Of a stretch of 64,000 nt of DNA, positions 17,720-26,351 are shown one piece after another (the stretch's first letter is position 1; each line of letters starts with the position of its first letter). This stretch comes from Chloroflexota bacterium. GTDB lineage: Bacteria > Chloroflexota > Anaerolineae > UBA2200. Made by a program: the position numbers and the translations under genes. Under the pieces are notes generated by a model that did not search any database, was not told the DNA's origin, and worked only from the letters and a program-made list of their open reading frames with translations. The stretch lies in contig JACIWX010000001.1 in the NCBI GenBank assembly GCA_014360755.1, forward strand, positions 434,001 through 498,000, given 5' to 3'.

Positions 17720-19183
17720 CTACACCTTCTCGTTACCATCCCATTCCTTCGTCTTGCGCACCACGAACTCGGATCCGGGGCCCTTTTTGGTAATCGCAGT
17801 AGGCGGAAGGCCCAGTTCGCGGGCTAGGATGTGGATAACGCGAGGCGTGTCAAATCCACCTTGGCATCTACCCGCACCCAGACGCGTACGGCGCTTGAGC
17901 GCATCGTAAGTGCGCGCCGGAACAGGGGCATGGATCGCCGCAACAATCTCTCCCTCGGTTACCGTTTCGCAGCGGCAGACAATGCGCCCATAGCGTGCAT
18001 CCTGGGCAATCAGCGCTGCTTTTTCACGATGTGAGAGCTCGCTAAAGCGTGGTGGTGAACGACGAATGGGGTTGTAGTTAGCCTTTTCCAACAATGCCAG
18101 TCCACACTCGCGCAAGAGATCAAGCACAAACTCGGCAATCGCTGGGGCTGCAGTTAAGCCAGGGGATTCTATCCCAGCTACGTTGATCAACCCAGGAGCT
18201 TGGGCAGGAGCTTCGATCAGAAAATCGCCAGTGCTTCCGCTGGCGCGCAAGCCCGCAAAGACCGCAATCACATCACGTCGCTCCAGGGTTGGTACCAGCC
18301 GCTGCGCTCCGGCGAAAACTTCCTCAAGGCCCTCTGGAGTTACTGTAACGTCTTCCTTATCCCTGATATCCACCGCATTGGGGCCAATCAGTGTGTTGCC
18401 ATGGGTGGTAGGTGTGACCAGAATGCCTTTGCTAATGGGCGTGGGGCAAGGAAAAAGCACCGTGCGCACCCGGCTCTTCTCGCGGTCAAAGACGTAATAT
18501 TCCCCTTTGCGTGGTGTGATGGTGAAACCATGCACGCCAGCCTTCGCCATCAATTGATCGGCATGCAAGCCCGCTGCATTGATGACAAAGCGCCCAAAAA
18601 TCTGCCCTCGATTTGTGCTGACGCCCACTATTCTCCCATTTTGCCGGATGAGATCCGTGACCTCGGTCTCCAAACGCAGATGCACGCCATTCAGCACCGC
18701 GTTTTCTGCGGCGGCAATAGTCAGCAAAAAGGGGTCTACAATTCCGCCAGTGGGGGCGTACAGCGCTCCTCGTGCGTCAGGGTTGACCAGCGGCTCCACA
18801 CGCCGCATTTCCTCTCCGGAGATAATACGCATCCCCGACACGCCGTTCTGCATCCCGCGGTGATACAGGTCATCAAGGGTATACAAATCCTCCTCGGTCA
18901 AAGCTACAACATAGGTGCCGCAACGGTGGAAAGGTACATCCAGTTCGGCGCAAACCTGATCATACATGCGATTTCCTGCAACATTGAGCGCGGCTTTGAG
19001 CGTGCCTGGCTTGGCATCATAGCCTGCATGGACAATAGCAGTGTTGGCTTTGGAAGTACCCGAACAGACGTCTGATTCGCGCTCCAGAAGAAGCACACGC
19101 ACCCTATAGCGTGAAAGCGCACGGGCGATGAAACAACCTACTACTCCACCGCCGACGATAATCACATCATACGGGTCATCCAT
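17720..19183 (-). CDS. glpA: FAD-dependent glycerol-3-phosphate dehydrogenase with BFD-like domain
   Basis: The protein oxidises glycerol 3-phosphate to dihydroxyacetone phosphate. From ATG 19183 (487 aa) it opens with the FAD motif IIVGGGVVGCFIARAL and a DAO-type fold. The C-terminus carries CRCETVTEGEI and RLGAGRCQGG, a BFD-like [2Fe-2S] cysteine set. The frame is open to 19261, but the FAD motif position favours 19183. glpK lies 32 bases upstream and the oxidoreductase two bases downstream, so these act together. The symbol is used for family resemblance to the anaerobic-type subunit. Confidence 0.88.
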   Translation of the reverse strand: MDDPYDVIIVGGGVVGCFIARALSRYRVRVLLLERESDVCSGTSKANTAIVHAGYDAKPGTLKAALNVAGNRMYDQVCAELDVPFHRCGTYVVALTEEDLYTLDDLYHRGMQNGVSGMRIISGEEMRRVEPLVNPDARGALYAPTGGIVDPFLLTIAAAENAVLNGVHLRLETEVTDLIRQNGRIVGVSTNRGQIFGRFVINAAGLHADQLMAKAGVHGFTITPRKGEYYVFDREKSRVRTVLFPCPTPISKGILVTPTTHGNTLIGPNAVDIRDKEDVTVTPEGLEEVFAGAQRLVPTLERRDVIAVFAGLRASGSTGDFLIEAPAQAPGLINVAGIESPGLTAAPAIAEFVLDLLRECGLALLEKANYNPIRRSPPRFSELSHREKAALIAQDARYGRIVCRCETVTEGEIVAAIHAPVPARTYDALKRRTRLGAGRCQGGFDTPRVIHILARELGLPPTAITKKGPGSEFVVRKTKEWDGNEKV

Positions 19184-19215
19184 GTTCCCTCGTTCGCATC
19201 CATCCGACTTGCTGA

Positions 19216-20733
19216 CTATTTCTCCACCCAGTGCATGGCTCGCTGCACGGCTTTGCGCCAACCACGGTAGCCTGCTTCGCGCTTTTCCTCATCCCACTGG
19301 GGCGTGAAAACGCGGTCAATAGCCCAGTTGGCACGTAGTTCCTCGACACTATTCCACAAGCCAGAGGCTAGCCCCGCCGCATAGGCTGCTCCCAATGCCG
19401 TGGTCTCCCGCACGATTGGCCGCACCACCTCTACTCCCAGGATGTCGGATTGTAGTTGCATCAAGAAGTTGTTGGCTACCGCTCCACCGTCCACCTTCAA
19501 CGAACGCAGCCTCACCCCGGCGTCGGCGTGCATAGCCTCAAGCACTTCGCGCGTTTGATAACAGATGGCTTCCAAGGTGGCGCGCACAAGGTGTGCTTTG
19601 GTCACGTACCGCGTAATGCCCAGGATCGCTCCACGCGCATCCATATCCCAGTAGGGAGCAAACAAGCCGGAGAAGGCTGGCACAAAGTAAATACCACCGC
19701 TGTCCTCCACTGACTGAGCAATCTCTTCCGTTTCTGCAGCATTCTTAATGAGGCCCAAGTTATCACGCAGCCACTGTACAGCGGCACCTGTAATGGCAAT
19801 AGAACCCTCTAAAGCATAGGTACAGCGACCGGGTTCAAAACCGTAGGCAACAGTAGTCAAGAGACCGCTCTTGGACAGGACAATGTCTTCACCAATATTG
19901 AGCAGCATGAAACAGCCGGTGCCATACGTATTCTTGGCTTCGCCAGGGGAAAAGCAGGTCTGCCCCACTAAGGCTGCCTGCTGATCACCTAAGTCACCAC
20001 ATACCGGTATGCGTGCCGCCAGCGGTCCATCGCTCCTGGTATAGCCGTAGAAATCGCGATCGCTGGAAGGACGAATTACCGGGAGCATCTCTCTGGGAAC
20101 ATCCAGCGCCTCGAGGATTTCGTCATCCCAATCCAGCGTGCGCAGGTTCATCAACATAGTGCGCGAGGCATTGCTATAATCGGTAACATGTGCTCCGCCA
20201 TTGACACCTCCAGTCAGATTCCAGATCAGCCAGGTGTCTATATTGCCAAAGAGTGCCTGCCCTCGTTCTGCCTTTTCACGCGCACCCGGCACATTGTCCA
20301 GGATCCACTTGATCTTAGGGCCAGAAAAATAGGTGGCAATGACCAATCCGGTTCGCTCGCGGATAAAGGGTTCCAGTCCTTGTTGGATAAGATGCTGGCA
20401 AATGTCACGCGTGCGGGTGCATTGCCAAACGATCGCATTACAAAGGGGCTGGCCAGTGACGCGATCCCAAATAATGGTTGTCTCACGCTGGTTAGTAATC
20501 CCAATACCCAGGATCTGTTGGGGCTTGATGCCACTTTCATCGAGCGCACGCCGAATTACCTGATCAGTAACATTCCAGATTTCCATTGGATCATGTTCGA
20601 CCCAGCCAGGCTTTGGGTAGATTTGCTGATGTTCCTGATACGCCGAGGCAACCACCTGCCCAGTATGGTCGAAGATCATAAAACGTGTGCCGGTTGTCCC
20701 TTGGTCAATCGCAGCAGCATAAGCCATCGTCAT
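19216..20733 (-). CDS. glpK: Glycerol kinase
   Basis: GlpK phosphorylates glycerol with ATP. The 505-aa product has the FGGY-kinase N-terminus [16 protein letters not shown], the signature region [11 protein letters not shown] and the C-terminal [19 protein letters not shown], all typical of GlpK. ATG at 20733 or the second ATG two codons on are both possible. It heads the - strand operon, with a good promoter at 20776-20804. No glycerol facilitator is in the window. Confidence 0.96.
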   Translation of the reverse strand: MTMAYAAAIDQGTTGTRFMIFDHTGQVVASAYQEHQQIYPKPGWVEHDPMEIWNVTDQVIRRALDESGIKPQQILGIGITNQRETTIIWDRVTGQPLCNAIVWQCTRTRDICQHLIQQGLEPFIRERTGLVIATYFSGPKIKWILDNVPGAREKAERGQALFGNIDTWLIWNLTGGVNGGAHVTDYSNASRTMLMNLRTLDWDDEILEALDVPREMLPVIRPSSDRDFYGYTRSDGPLAARIPVCGDLGDQQAALVGQTCFSPGEAKNTYGTGCFMLLNIGEDIVLSKSGLLTTVAYGFEPGRCTYALEGSIAITGAAVQWLRDNLGLIKNAAETEEIAQSVEDSGGIYFVPAFSGLFAPYWDMDARGAILGITRYVTKAHLVRATLEAICYQTREVLEAMHADAGVRLRSLKVDGGAVANNFLMQLQSDILGVEVVRPIVRETTALGAAYAAGLASGLWNSVEELRANWAIDRVFTPQWDEEKREAGYRGWRKAVQRAMHWVEK

Positions 20734-20775
20734 ACCAGTATGTGCCTCCTCGCTAGAGTGTATTGGCTACGGTGC

Positions 20776-20805
20776 ATACTACCGCATTTCATTTTGACGG
20801 TCAAA
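20776..20805 (-). promoter_or_regulatory. Promoter and palindromic operator candidate for the glpK operon
   Basis: Read on the - strand, TTGACC (20799-20804) and TAGTAT (20776-20781) are separated by 17 bases, upstream of glpK. The -35 box is embedded in a 13-bp palindrome, TTTGAC-G-GTCAAA (20793-20805), a plausible repressor site. The regulator is not identifiable. Confidence 0.6.
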
Positions 20806-20820
20806 CTATCTAGCCCTTCT

Positions 20821-20849
20821 TTGCTATAAGAGCAAACCATATGTACAAT
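20821..20849 (+). promoter_or_regulatory. Promoter candidate for the methylase-like gene
   Basis: TTGCTA (20821-20826) and TACAAT (20844-20849) have a 17-base spacer, 65 bases before the GTG start at 20915. The inverted repeat TTTGCT/AGCAAA (20820-20836) overlaps the -35 box. Confidence 0.45.
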
Positions 20850-20914
20850 TACCGTAAAGAATGGGGTTTTGCCATCGGCATGGGTTCTTCGGATAACGCG
20901 AAAGGAGCGCACAT

Positions 20915-23236
20915 GTGACCTCTGTGGATTATTTCATCCCTGACACGGAGGCCCACAACCTGTCCCATGTCATCGTTGCCTACATCAAGGCTCATACGGA
21001 GACAAACGCACTGGTCGTTGACCCATTTTGCCAATCGCCAGCGATTATTGTGGAGGCATTAGCGCTGGGCCGTCGCGTAGTGGCAGTTAGCTTCAATCCG
21101 CTGGACGCCCTGCGCACGCGCCTGGCTTTAATCAGTCCGCCTGCGCGTGAACTCCTGGCAGCCGTTACACGCCTAGGCGATTTACCCAAAGCTGGTGTCC
21201 CCCTGCGTGAACACCTACAGCGTCTCTATCGTACTACCTGCCCACAATGCAGCAAAGAGATCATCGCTGATTACTTCGTCTGGGAACGGGGGCAGGAAAC
21301 CCCTAAGAGGGTGGCCTACCATTGCACTGCCTGTGGGGATGCGGGTTTGCGCGACTGCGATGAGAGTGATGCACGCATCTTACGCGAGATCCAGCCCCGT
21401 GGCTTACATTATTGGTACGCATTGGACCGCGTCGCTAGGCGTGAGGGCAGTGGTAGGAAATTTGCCTCTACTCTACTAGAATTGTACACCACACGCAATC
21501 TCTACGTCCTCGCCAACTTGGTGCTCAAAATAGACGACCTGTTCGCAGGTACGGCAGTACACGATTTTCTACGGCTTGCTCTATTGCGTTGTTTCGAACT
21601 GGGCAGCAAATTGAACCCACCACCAGGTGAGCCAGGCTCTCCTCATGTTCCCCATCTCCATCCACCAGCGCGATTTGTGGAACGGAACCTTTGGCGGCTT
21701 TTTGAAGACACAGCCCAGGGCTTGGCTCGGCAGACACCAGCAGTAGAAGTGCCGTTGGCAACGAATGTGAAGAATGTCGCCCAGCCTTCTCTTATGACAG
21801 TCACTGGAGAGCCAACTCCTCCAGCCAGGGCATTTGTGGGACGTATGCCCATTAGACAACTCGTATCGGAAATCCCTCCAGATTGCACGAGCCTAATATT
21901 GACTCAGCCTCCACAAATTGGCCGCACATATTGGGCACTGCCTTACCTATGGACAGGATGGCTCTATGGGCATATAGAATCCTCTTTGCTCTGGCCTTTG
22001 GTCAGGCGACGCAGTTCTGATTGGCCCTGGTATCTGCGGGTTATGAACGCCGCCTTCTCCGCCTTACAGAAAATCCTGCATACAGATGGGCATATTGTCT
22101 TCATAGGGCAGAACAAAGGATTGGCCTATCATGAGGCGCTAGCTCTCGCTGCAGCAGGGGCGAATTTGCGTCTGGAGAGCGTTCTATACCACCCCCGTGT
22201 GCCGGAAACTGCCACGAAGCCCTTTGCGGGGTTGCGTGGAGACTATCGCTTTACCTGGACAAGAGGCACACCTCCGCCGCCTTGGCCTATGTCCAGTGAA
22301 GAACTCAAGGCAAAATTGCGCCAGATTGCAGTAATCGCAGCAGAAGAAGTCCTTCAACAGCGAGGAGAACCTGTGCCCTTTGCGCGCCTTCATTGCCATA
22401 TCTGGCAAACACTAGCATGGCGTGGGATCCTACAGCGTGTCATGGCGAGCAAAGAACCGCTCCCGCCATTGGATCTACTACGGGATCAAATCAGGACAGC
22501 ATTGCAAGAAGCAACAGGCCATACACTCGTGCGGTTACGGGATGAAGGGGAAGAGGACGAATGTCTGTGGTGGCTAAAGGAAGTGCCAGATGTCCTTCCC
22601 CTTACGGAAAGGGTAGAACAGGCAGTGCATGAAATTTTGGCGGCCGCTGCCGATGTTGAGTACAGCGAGTTCATGTCACTCGTATATCAGCGCTTCCCCG
22701 GTATATTGACGCCTGATGGGGAGTGGGTGATGGCTTGTCTGAAATCATACGGACAGCAGCTTGCAGCAGGGCGTTGGGCTTTGAAGGAAGCAGATCGTCC
22801 AGAGCAACGGCAAGGGGCTCGAGAGAAGGTGACACATCTCCTTGTAGATTTGGGCAAGCGTTGGGGCTATCTGCCAGAATGCGGAGTGCATGGCATGGAT
22901 ATATGGTGGGTGCAGGCTGAGCACATCCCCTTCGCCTTTGTGATCTTGGATTCAGCGGCGTTAAGCCGCCTGCTGAGAATATCCACTGCAGAGGCCCTCA
23001 CCCGTGCACGGAAATTCGTCATCTTCTCGGAGGCACGTCAAGATTTGCTCCGTCTAAGACTGGCGCGTTCCATGGCATTGCGCAAGCAATTGGTCGCCAG
23101 TGGCTGGCAGTTTATCCAAGATACTGCCTTGCGACAATGGGCTAGCCAATCGGGCATTGCTTTGGCAGACCTGGATTCCCTAGTTAGCCTGGACCCGCTT
23201 GCCATACAGAGCCGCACACAATTGTCGTTCATCTAG
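20915..23236 (+). CDS. Zn-ribbon DNA-methylase-like protein with degenerate motifs
   Basis: The 773-aa product starts at GTG 20915 behind AAAGGAG. Its architecture follows COG1743-type adenine methylases: a motif-I-like region (VVDPFCQSPAIIVEALALG, residues 34-52), a zinc ribbon (C109, C112, C137, C140), and a motif-IV-like region (SLILTQPPQIGRTYW, 326-340) followed by aromatic-rich sequence. However, the glycines of DPFxGSGT are lost (QSPA), the motif II acidic residue is Ser (AVSFNP), and DPPY has become TQPPQ. SAM binding and base methylation therefore look impaired or altered. Residues 420-773 form an unassigned C-terminal region with helical segments. Its divergent neighbour is glpK; no restriction partner is adjacent. 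Confidence 0.7.
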   Translation: MTSVDYFIPDTEAHNLSHVIVAYIKAHTETNALVVDPFCQSPAIIVEALALGRRVVAVSFNPLDALRTRLALISPPARELLAAVTRLGDLPKAGVPLREHLQRLYRTTCPQCSKEIIADYFVWERGQETPKRVAYHCTACGDAGLRDCDESDARILREIQPRGLHYWYALDRVARREGSGRKFASTLLELYTTRNLYVLANLVLKIDDLFAGTAVHDFLRLALLRCFELGSKLNPPPGEPGSPHVPHLHPPARFVERNLWRLFEDTAQGLARQTPAVEVPLATNVKNVAQPSLMTVTGEPTPPARAFVGRMPIRQLVSEIPPDCTSLILTQPPQIGRTYWALPYLWTGWLYGHIESSLLWPLVRRRSSDWPWYLRVMNAAFSALQKILHTDGHIVFIGQNKGLAYHEALALAAAGANLRLESVLYHPRVPETATKPFAGLRGDYRFTWTRGTPPPPWPMSSEELKAKLRQIAVIAAEEVLQQRGEPVPFARLHCHIWQTLAWRGILQRVMASKEPLPPLDLLRDQIRTALQEATGHTLVRLRDEGEEDECLWWLKEVPDVLPLTERVEQAVHEILAAAADVEYSEFMSLVYQRFPGILTPDGEWVMACLKSYGQQLAAGRWALKEADRPEQRQGAREKVTHLLVDLGKRWGYLPECGVHGMDIWWVQAEHIPFAFVILDSAALSRLLRISTAEALTRARKFVIFSEARQDLLRLRLARSMALRKQLVASGWQFIQDTALRQWASQSGIALADLDSLVSLDPLAIQSRTQLSFI

Positions 23237-23293
23237 TTCTGTGCTATGATTTCACCGTTGTGAGACTCCCATACAAGGATCGGTGTATTCAAC

Positions 23294-24676
23294 GTGGCTA
23301 TTTCGAATCGCTCCACGACTGCTGTTCCCACGCTTGTGCTGACGCGTGAGAATATCCCACGCAATATCGTCCAACTGGCACTACCTGCTGTCATGGAAAA
23401 CCTGCTGGTTACCATGGTTTACCTGGCTGATACGCTGCTCATTGGCAGGCTGAAAGATCCGGCGGCACTGGCTGCTGTCAGCCTGGGTGGGTTATTCTTG
23501 AACATCGCCACTCAATTGTTCTCCGCCACTTCAGTAGCTGCAACGACCCTCGTTGCCCACGCCTGGGGTAGTGCCCACTATGAGCAAGCGCGACGTATTG
23601 CTACACAAGCCATCCTCTTCGCCCTTTTATTTGCAATAGGCGCCATTGCGCTCATGTGGCCCTCAGCAAGTGCCTTGCTGGCGCTCATGGGAGCCAGCAC
23701 GCGCGCCATCGCAATGGGCAGCATGTATATGCGCATTGTCCTAGTCGCTTCCTTGCTCGGCTTCCCCATGCTGGTGCTAAATGGCATCATGCGCGGTGCC
23801 GGGGATACCAAAACACCTATGACAATCACCCTGGTGATGAATGTCTGGCACATACTGCTGGCGACCCTATTGATCTTTGGGCTAGGTCCCTTTCCTGCAC
23901 TGGGGCTAAGCGGTGCAGCGTGGGCAACTGCATCTGCCCAATTATTGGGCGGCTTCTTGGCATTGTTCCTGGTTATGAGCGGGAAGAGGTTTTTGAAACT
24001 CCATTGGCGCGAGATCTTCTCCTGGGATGGACAACTGATGGGAAAGATGTTGCGGCTTAGCCTGCCCACTGCAGGTGAATCCCTTGTCATGCGCTTGGGT
24101 TTCACCCTTTTCATGCGCATCGTCTCCGCACTCGGGGAAATCCCCCTGGCTGCGCATCAGATTGCAGTTAACGTAGAATCTCTGTCCTTCATGCCTGGGT
24201 TCGGGCTAAGCGTTGCCAGCACCACGCTTGTCGGCCAGTCTTTGGGAGCACGAAAACCAGAATTGGCAGAGGAGAGCATCCGCAGCACGATGCGCATCAG
24301 CATCGTCCTAATGGGAGCAATAGGCGTCATTTTTGCCTTGTTTGGTCCTGCACTTGCTTCTGTCTTCGGCAGCACGCCTGAGGTCTTGTCCCTTGCCGGC
24401 AACGCGGTACGCATTGGAGCGCTGGAACAATTGCCCATCGCTGTCTTGATGGTCATTGCTGGGAGTTTGCGCGGTGCAGGGGACATGAGGACGCCCATGC
24501 TTGCTACATTGGTTGGCACCCTGTTCTTTCGTGTGCCGCTGGTCTATCTCTTTGCCATTGTATTTGGCTGGGGTCTCAATGGGGTCTGGCTAGGCACAGC
24601 GGTGGATTGGACAGCACGAGCCACATTGATTTATCTCTTGTTCCGCAGAGGAACATGGAGGCGTCTACGTTTATAA
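23294..24676 (+). CDS. MATE-family efflux transporter
   Basis: The 460-aa protein is a 12-helix membrane protein. It has two homologous MatE halves, the loops GAGDTKTPM and GAGDMRTPM at equivalent positions in each half, and the DTLLIGRL segment after helix 1. MATE proteins export drugs or metabolites by Na+ or H+ antiport; the substrate cannot be read from sequence. It starts at GTG 23294, 57 bases after the methylase-like gene. A perfect convergent hairpin follows its stop. Confidence 0.93.
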   Translation: MAISNRSTTAVPTLVLTRENIPRNIVQLALPAVMENLLVTMVYLADTLLIGRLKDPAALAAVSLGGLFLNIATQLFSATSVAATTLVAHAWGSAHYEQARRIATQAILFALLFAIGAIALMWPSASALLALMGASTRAIAMGSMYMRIVLVASLLGFPMLVLNGIMRGAGDTKTPMTITLVMNVWHILLATLLIFGLGPFPALGLSGAAWATASAQLLGGFLALFLVMSGKRFLKLHWREIFSWDGQLMGKMLRLSLPTAGESLVMRLGFTLFMRIVSALGEIPLAAHQIAVNVESLSFMPGFGLSVASTTLVGQSLGARKPELAEESIRSTMRISIVLMGAIGVIFALFGPALASVFGSTPEVLSLAGNAVRIGALEQLPIAVLMVIAGSLRGAGDMRTPMLATLVGTLFFRVPLVYLFAIVFGWGLNGVWLGTAVDWTARATLIYLLFRRGTWRRLRL

Positions 24677-24681
24677 CAGAG

Positions 24682-24709
24682 GAGGGGATGGGAAATAACC
24701 CATCCCCTC
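24682..24709. terminator. Bidirectional terminator hairpin
   Basis: A perfect 11-bp stem (GAGGGGATGGG at 24682-24692 with 24699-24709) has a 6-base loop. It lies between the convergent MATE and ABC ATPase genes. U-runs are weak on both sides. Confidence 0.8.
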
Positions 24710-24728
24710 TTGCGCTATTACAGAGAAC

Positions 24729-25829
24729 TTATCGAATTGCCCGCTCCGTGTTCGGATCGAAGAAGTGAGTCTTAGCCATATTGAATACGGCGTCAATCGT
24801 CTTCCCCACACGGGCTGAGGTGCGAGGGTCAAAGCGTCCAATAAAGGTCTTGGCATCAGTAAGCAAATATACAAATACTTCGCTGCCCATGAGCTCTGTC
24901 ACATCCACCTTCGCCGTGATTGTTTCTGCAGTGATGCCCGGAGGAGCATATTCCGCATCATGGATGTCCTCTGGCCGGATGCCAAAAATTACCCGTTTGC
25001 CGAGATAATCCCGCAATGCGTGGGTCTTATCAGCCGGTACACGGACTTTGAACCCCGGGCCCTCTGCGTACATTTCTTCCACCGTGCCACTGAGCGTGGT
25101 CTCGAAAAAGTTCATCGCTGGGCTGCCAATGAACCCTGCGACAAACATATTGCCAGGGTAATCGTACAGATTCTGTGGGGTATCAACCTGCTGCAATACG
25201 CCATCCTTCATGACAGCGATGCGTGTGCCCATGGTCATGGCTTCTGTTTGGTCATGGGTTACGTAGATGAAGGTAGCTTGCAGACGCTGATGGAGCTTCG
25301 AGATCTCGGCGCGGGTTTGTACACGGAGCTTGGCATCCAAATTGGACAGCGGCTCATCCATCAAAAAGACCTGGGGCTCACGGACAATAGCGCGCCCCAA
25401 GGCTACACGCTGGCGCTGCCCACCGGATAGTTGCCTTGGTTTGCGGTCGAGCAACTCTTGGATGCCCAATATTTCCGCCGCCTCCTTCACCCGCCGGTCA
25501 ATTTCCCGCTTCGGCATCTTGCGCAACTTTAAGCCAAACGCCATGTTATCGTACACGCTCATGTGTGGGTAGAGGGCATAGCTCTGGAAAACCATGGCGA
25601 TATCACGGTCTTTGGGGGCAACGTCGTTAACCACTCGGTCGCCAATCTTAATGATCCCACTGGTGACCTCCTCCAGGCCGGCTAGAAGACGCAACGCGGT
25701 GGTTTTGCCGCATCCAGATGGTCCTACCAGGACCAGGAATTCCTTATCGGGGATGTCGAGTGTCATGTCGTTGACCGCAATGACATCTCCGAAACATTTG
25801 GTGACATGATCGTATGTCACACTTGCCAT
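24729..25829 (-). CDS. UgpC/MsmX-type sugar ABC transporter ATPase
   Basis: The 366-aa ATPase has Walker A GPSGCGKTT, signature LSGGQRQRVALGRAI and Walker B VFLMDEPLSNLDAK. A C-terminal TOBE/MalK-like regulatory domain (about 240-366) is typical of the CUT1 carbohydrate or glycerol-3-phosphate importers. Such ATPases often serve several permeases. No permease or binding protein is adjacent, so it is probably a shared, stand-alone ATPase like MsmX. It is preceded by a strong - strand promoter and about 240 nt of leader. Confidence 0.93.
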   Translation of the reverse strand: MASVTYDHVTKCFGDVIAVNDMTLDIPDKEFLVLVGPSGCGKTTALRLLAGLEEVTSGIIKIGDRVVNDVAPKDRDIAMVFQSYALYPHMSVYDNMAFGLKLRKMPKREIDRRVKEAAEILGIQELLDRKPRQLSGGQRQRVALGRAIVREPQVFLMDEPLSNLDAKLRVQTRAEISKLHQRLQATFIYVTHDQTEAMTMGTRIAVMKDGVLQQVDTPQNLYDYPGNMFVAGFIGSPAMNFFETTLSGTVEEMYAEGPGFKVRVPADKTHALRDYLGKRVIFGIRPEDIHDAEYAPPGITAETITAKVDVTELMGSEVFVYLLTDAKTFIGRFDPRTSARVGKTIDAVFNMAKTHFFDPNTERAIR

Positions 25830-26074
25830 TGCGATTTTCCTCCTAACAAAATGTCTCTCGTGGAAAACTATGCAACTAGCAAGGAACAGAACTGTTCGGT
25901 CATCCTAAGGGATGGGCACAAGGCCAAAACCGCTTCCTTGCCACTTGCGAAAAGGCGTAATACTGAGTGCAGTTGCTTCTGGGCCACCTCCTTTCTTTCT
26001 ACCCCTTGCGTTAGGCTAAGCGCGTCACTAAAAACTACCACCTTCCAGGCTCTGCAAAACCTGTGAGCATATTT

Positions 26075-26103
26075 ATCATAGCAAAGATTAGGATTTTTGT
26101 CTA
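26075..26103 (-). promoter_or_regulatory. Promoter for the UgpC/MsmX-type ATPase
   Basis: On the - strand, TAGACA (26098-26103) and TATGAT (26075-26080) are 17 bases apart, each 5/6 to consensus. The start codon is about 245 bases downstream, leaving a long leader. Confidence 0.65.
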
Positions 26104-26183
26104 ACCTGGCTTGGTCCTTGTTGACAGGTTGATCATGAGGACAAGCCCTAGACAGGGCTCAGGATGAGCGCTCTAACAGATTT

Positions 26184-26212
26184 TTGACAAAAACGGCTGC
26201 TCTCTCGATAAT
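26184..26212 (+). promoter_or_regulatory. Near-consensus promoter upstream of the resB-like gene
   Basis: TTGACA (26184-26189) and GATAAT (26207-26212) are separated by 17 bases, about 140 bases upstream of the ResB-like start. A second weak -10, TATGAT (26302-26307), lies closer to the gene. Confidence 0.65.
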
Positions 26213-26351
26213 GTGCATTGAGGTCTTGCCTCTGAAGAAAAGCATTCCGACTCGCTATTCCGCCCAAAGGGACTAATGATTAGCAATCGGGCATATCTGT
26301 GTATGATAAATTGTCTGGCAATGCTAATATCGAAGGCTATAGAGAAAAACC

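Larger units (their letters stand above)
25830..26351. other. 522-bp intergenic region with divergent promoters
   Basis: I see no supportable gene. The region holds a - strand promoter (26075-26103), a + strand promoter (26184-26212), a small hairpin AGCCCT/AGGGCT (26144-26159) and two long untranslated leaders. The - strand leader (about 25830-26068) matches no riboswitch I recognise. Confidence 0.6.

Noticed and set aside
18200-19075. 291-aa frame antisense to the glycerol-3-phosphate dehydrogenase
   Set aside because: It mirrors a well-supported gene, with low-complexity shadow composition and no ribosome site.
25806-26066. 86-aa + strand reading frame in the intergenic region
   Set aside because: It starts inside the ABC ATPase gene on the opposite strand, has no ribosome site or recognisable composition, and overlaps the probable leader.
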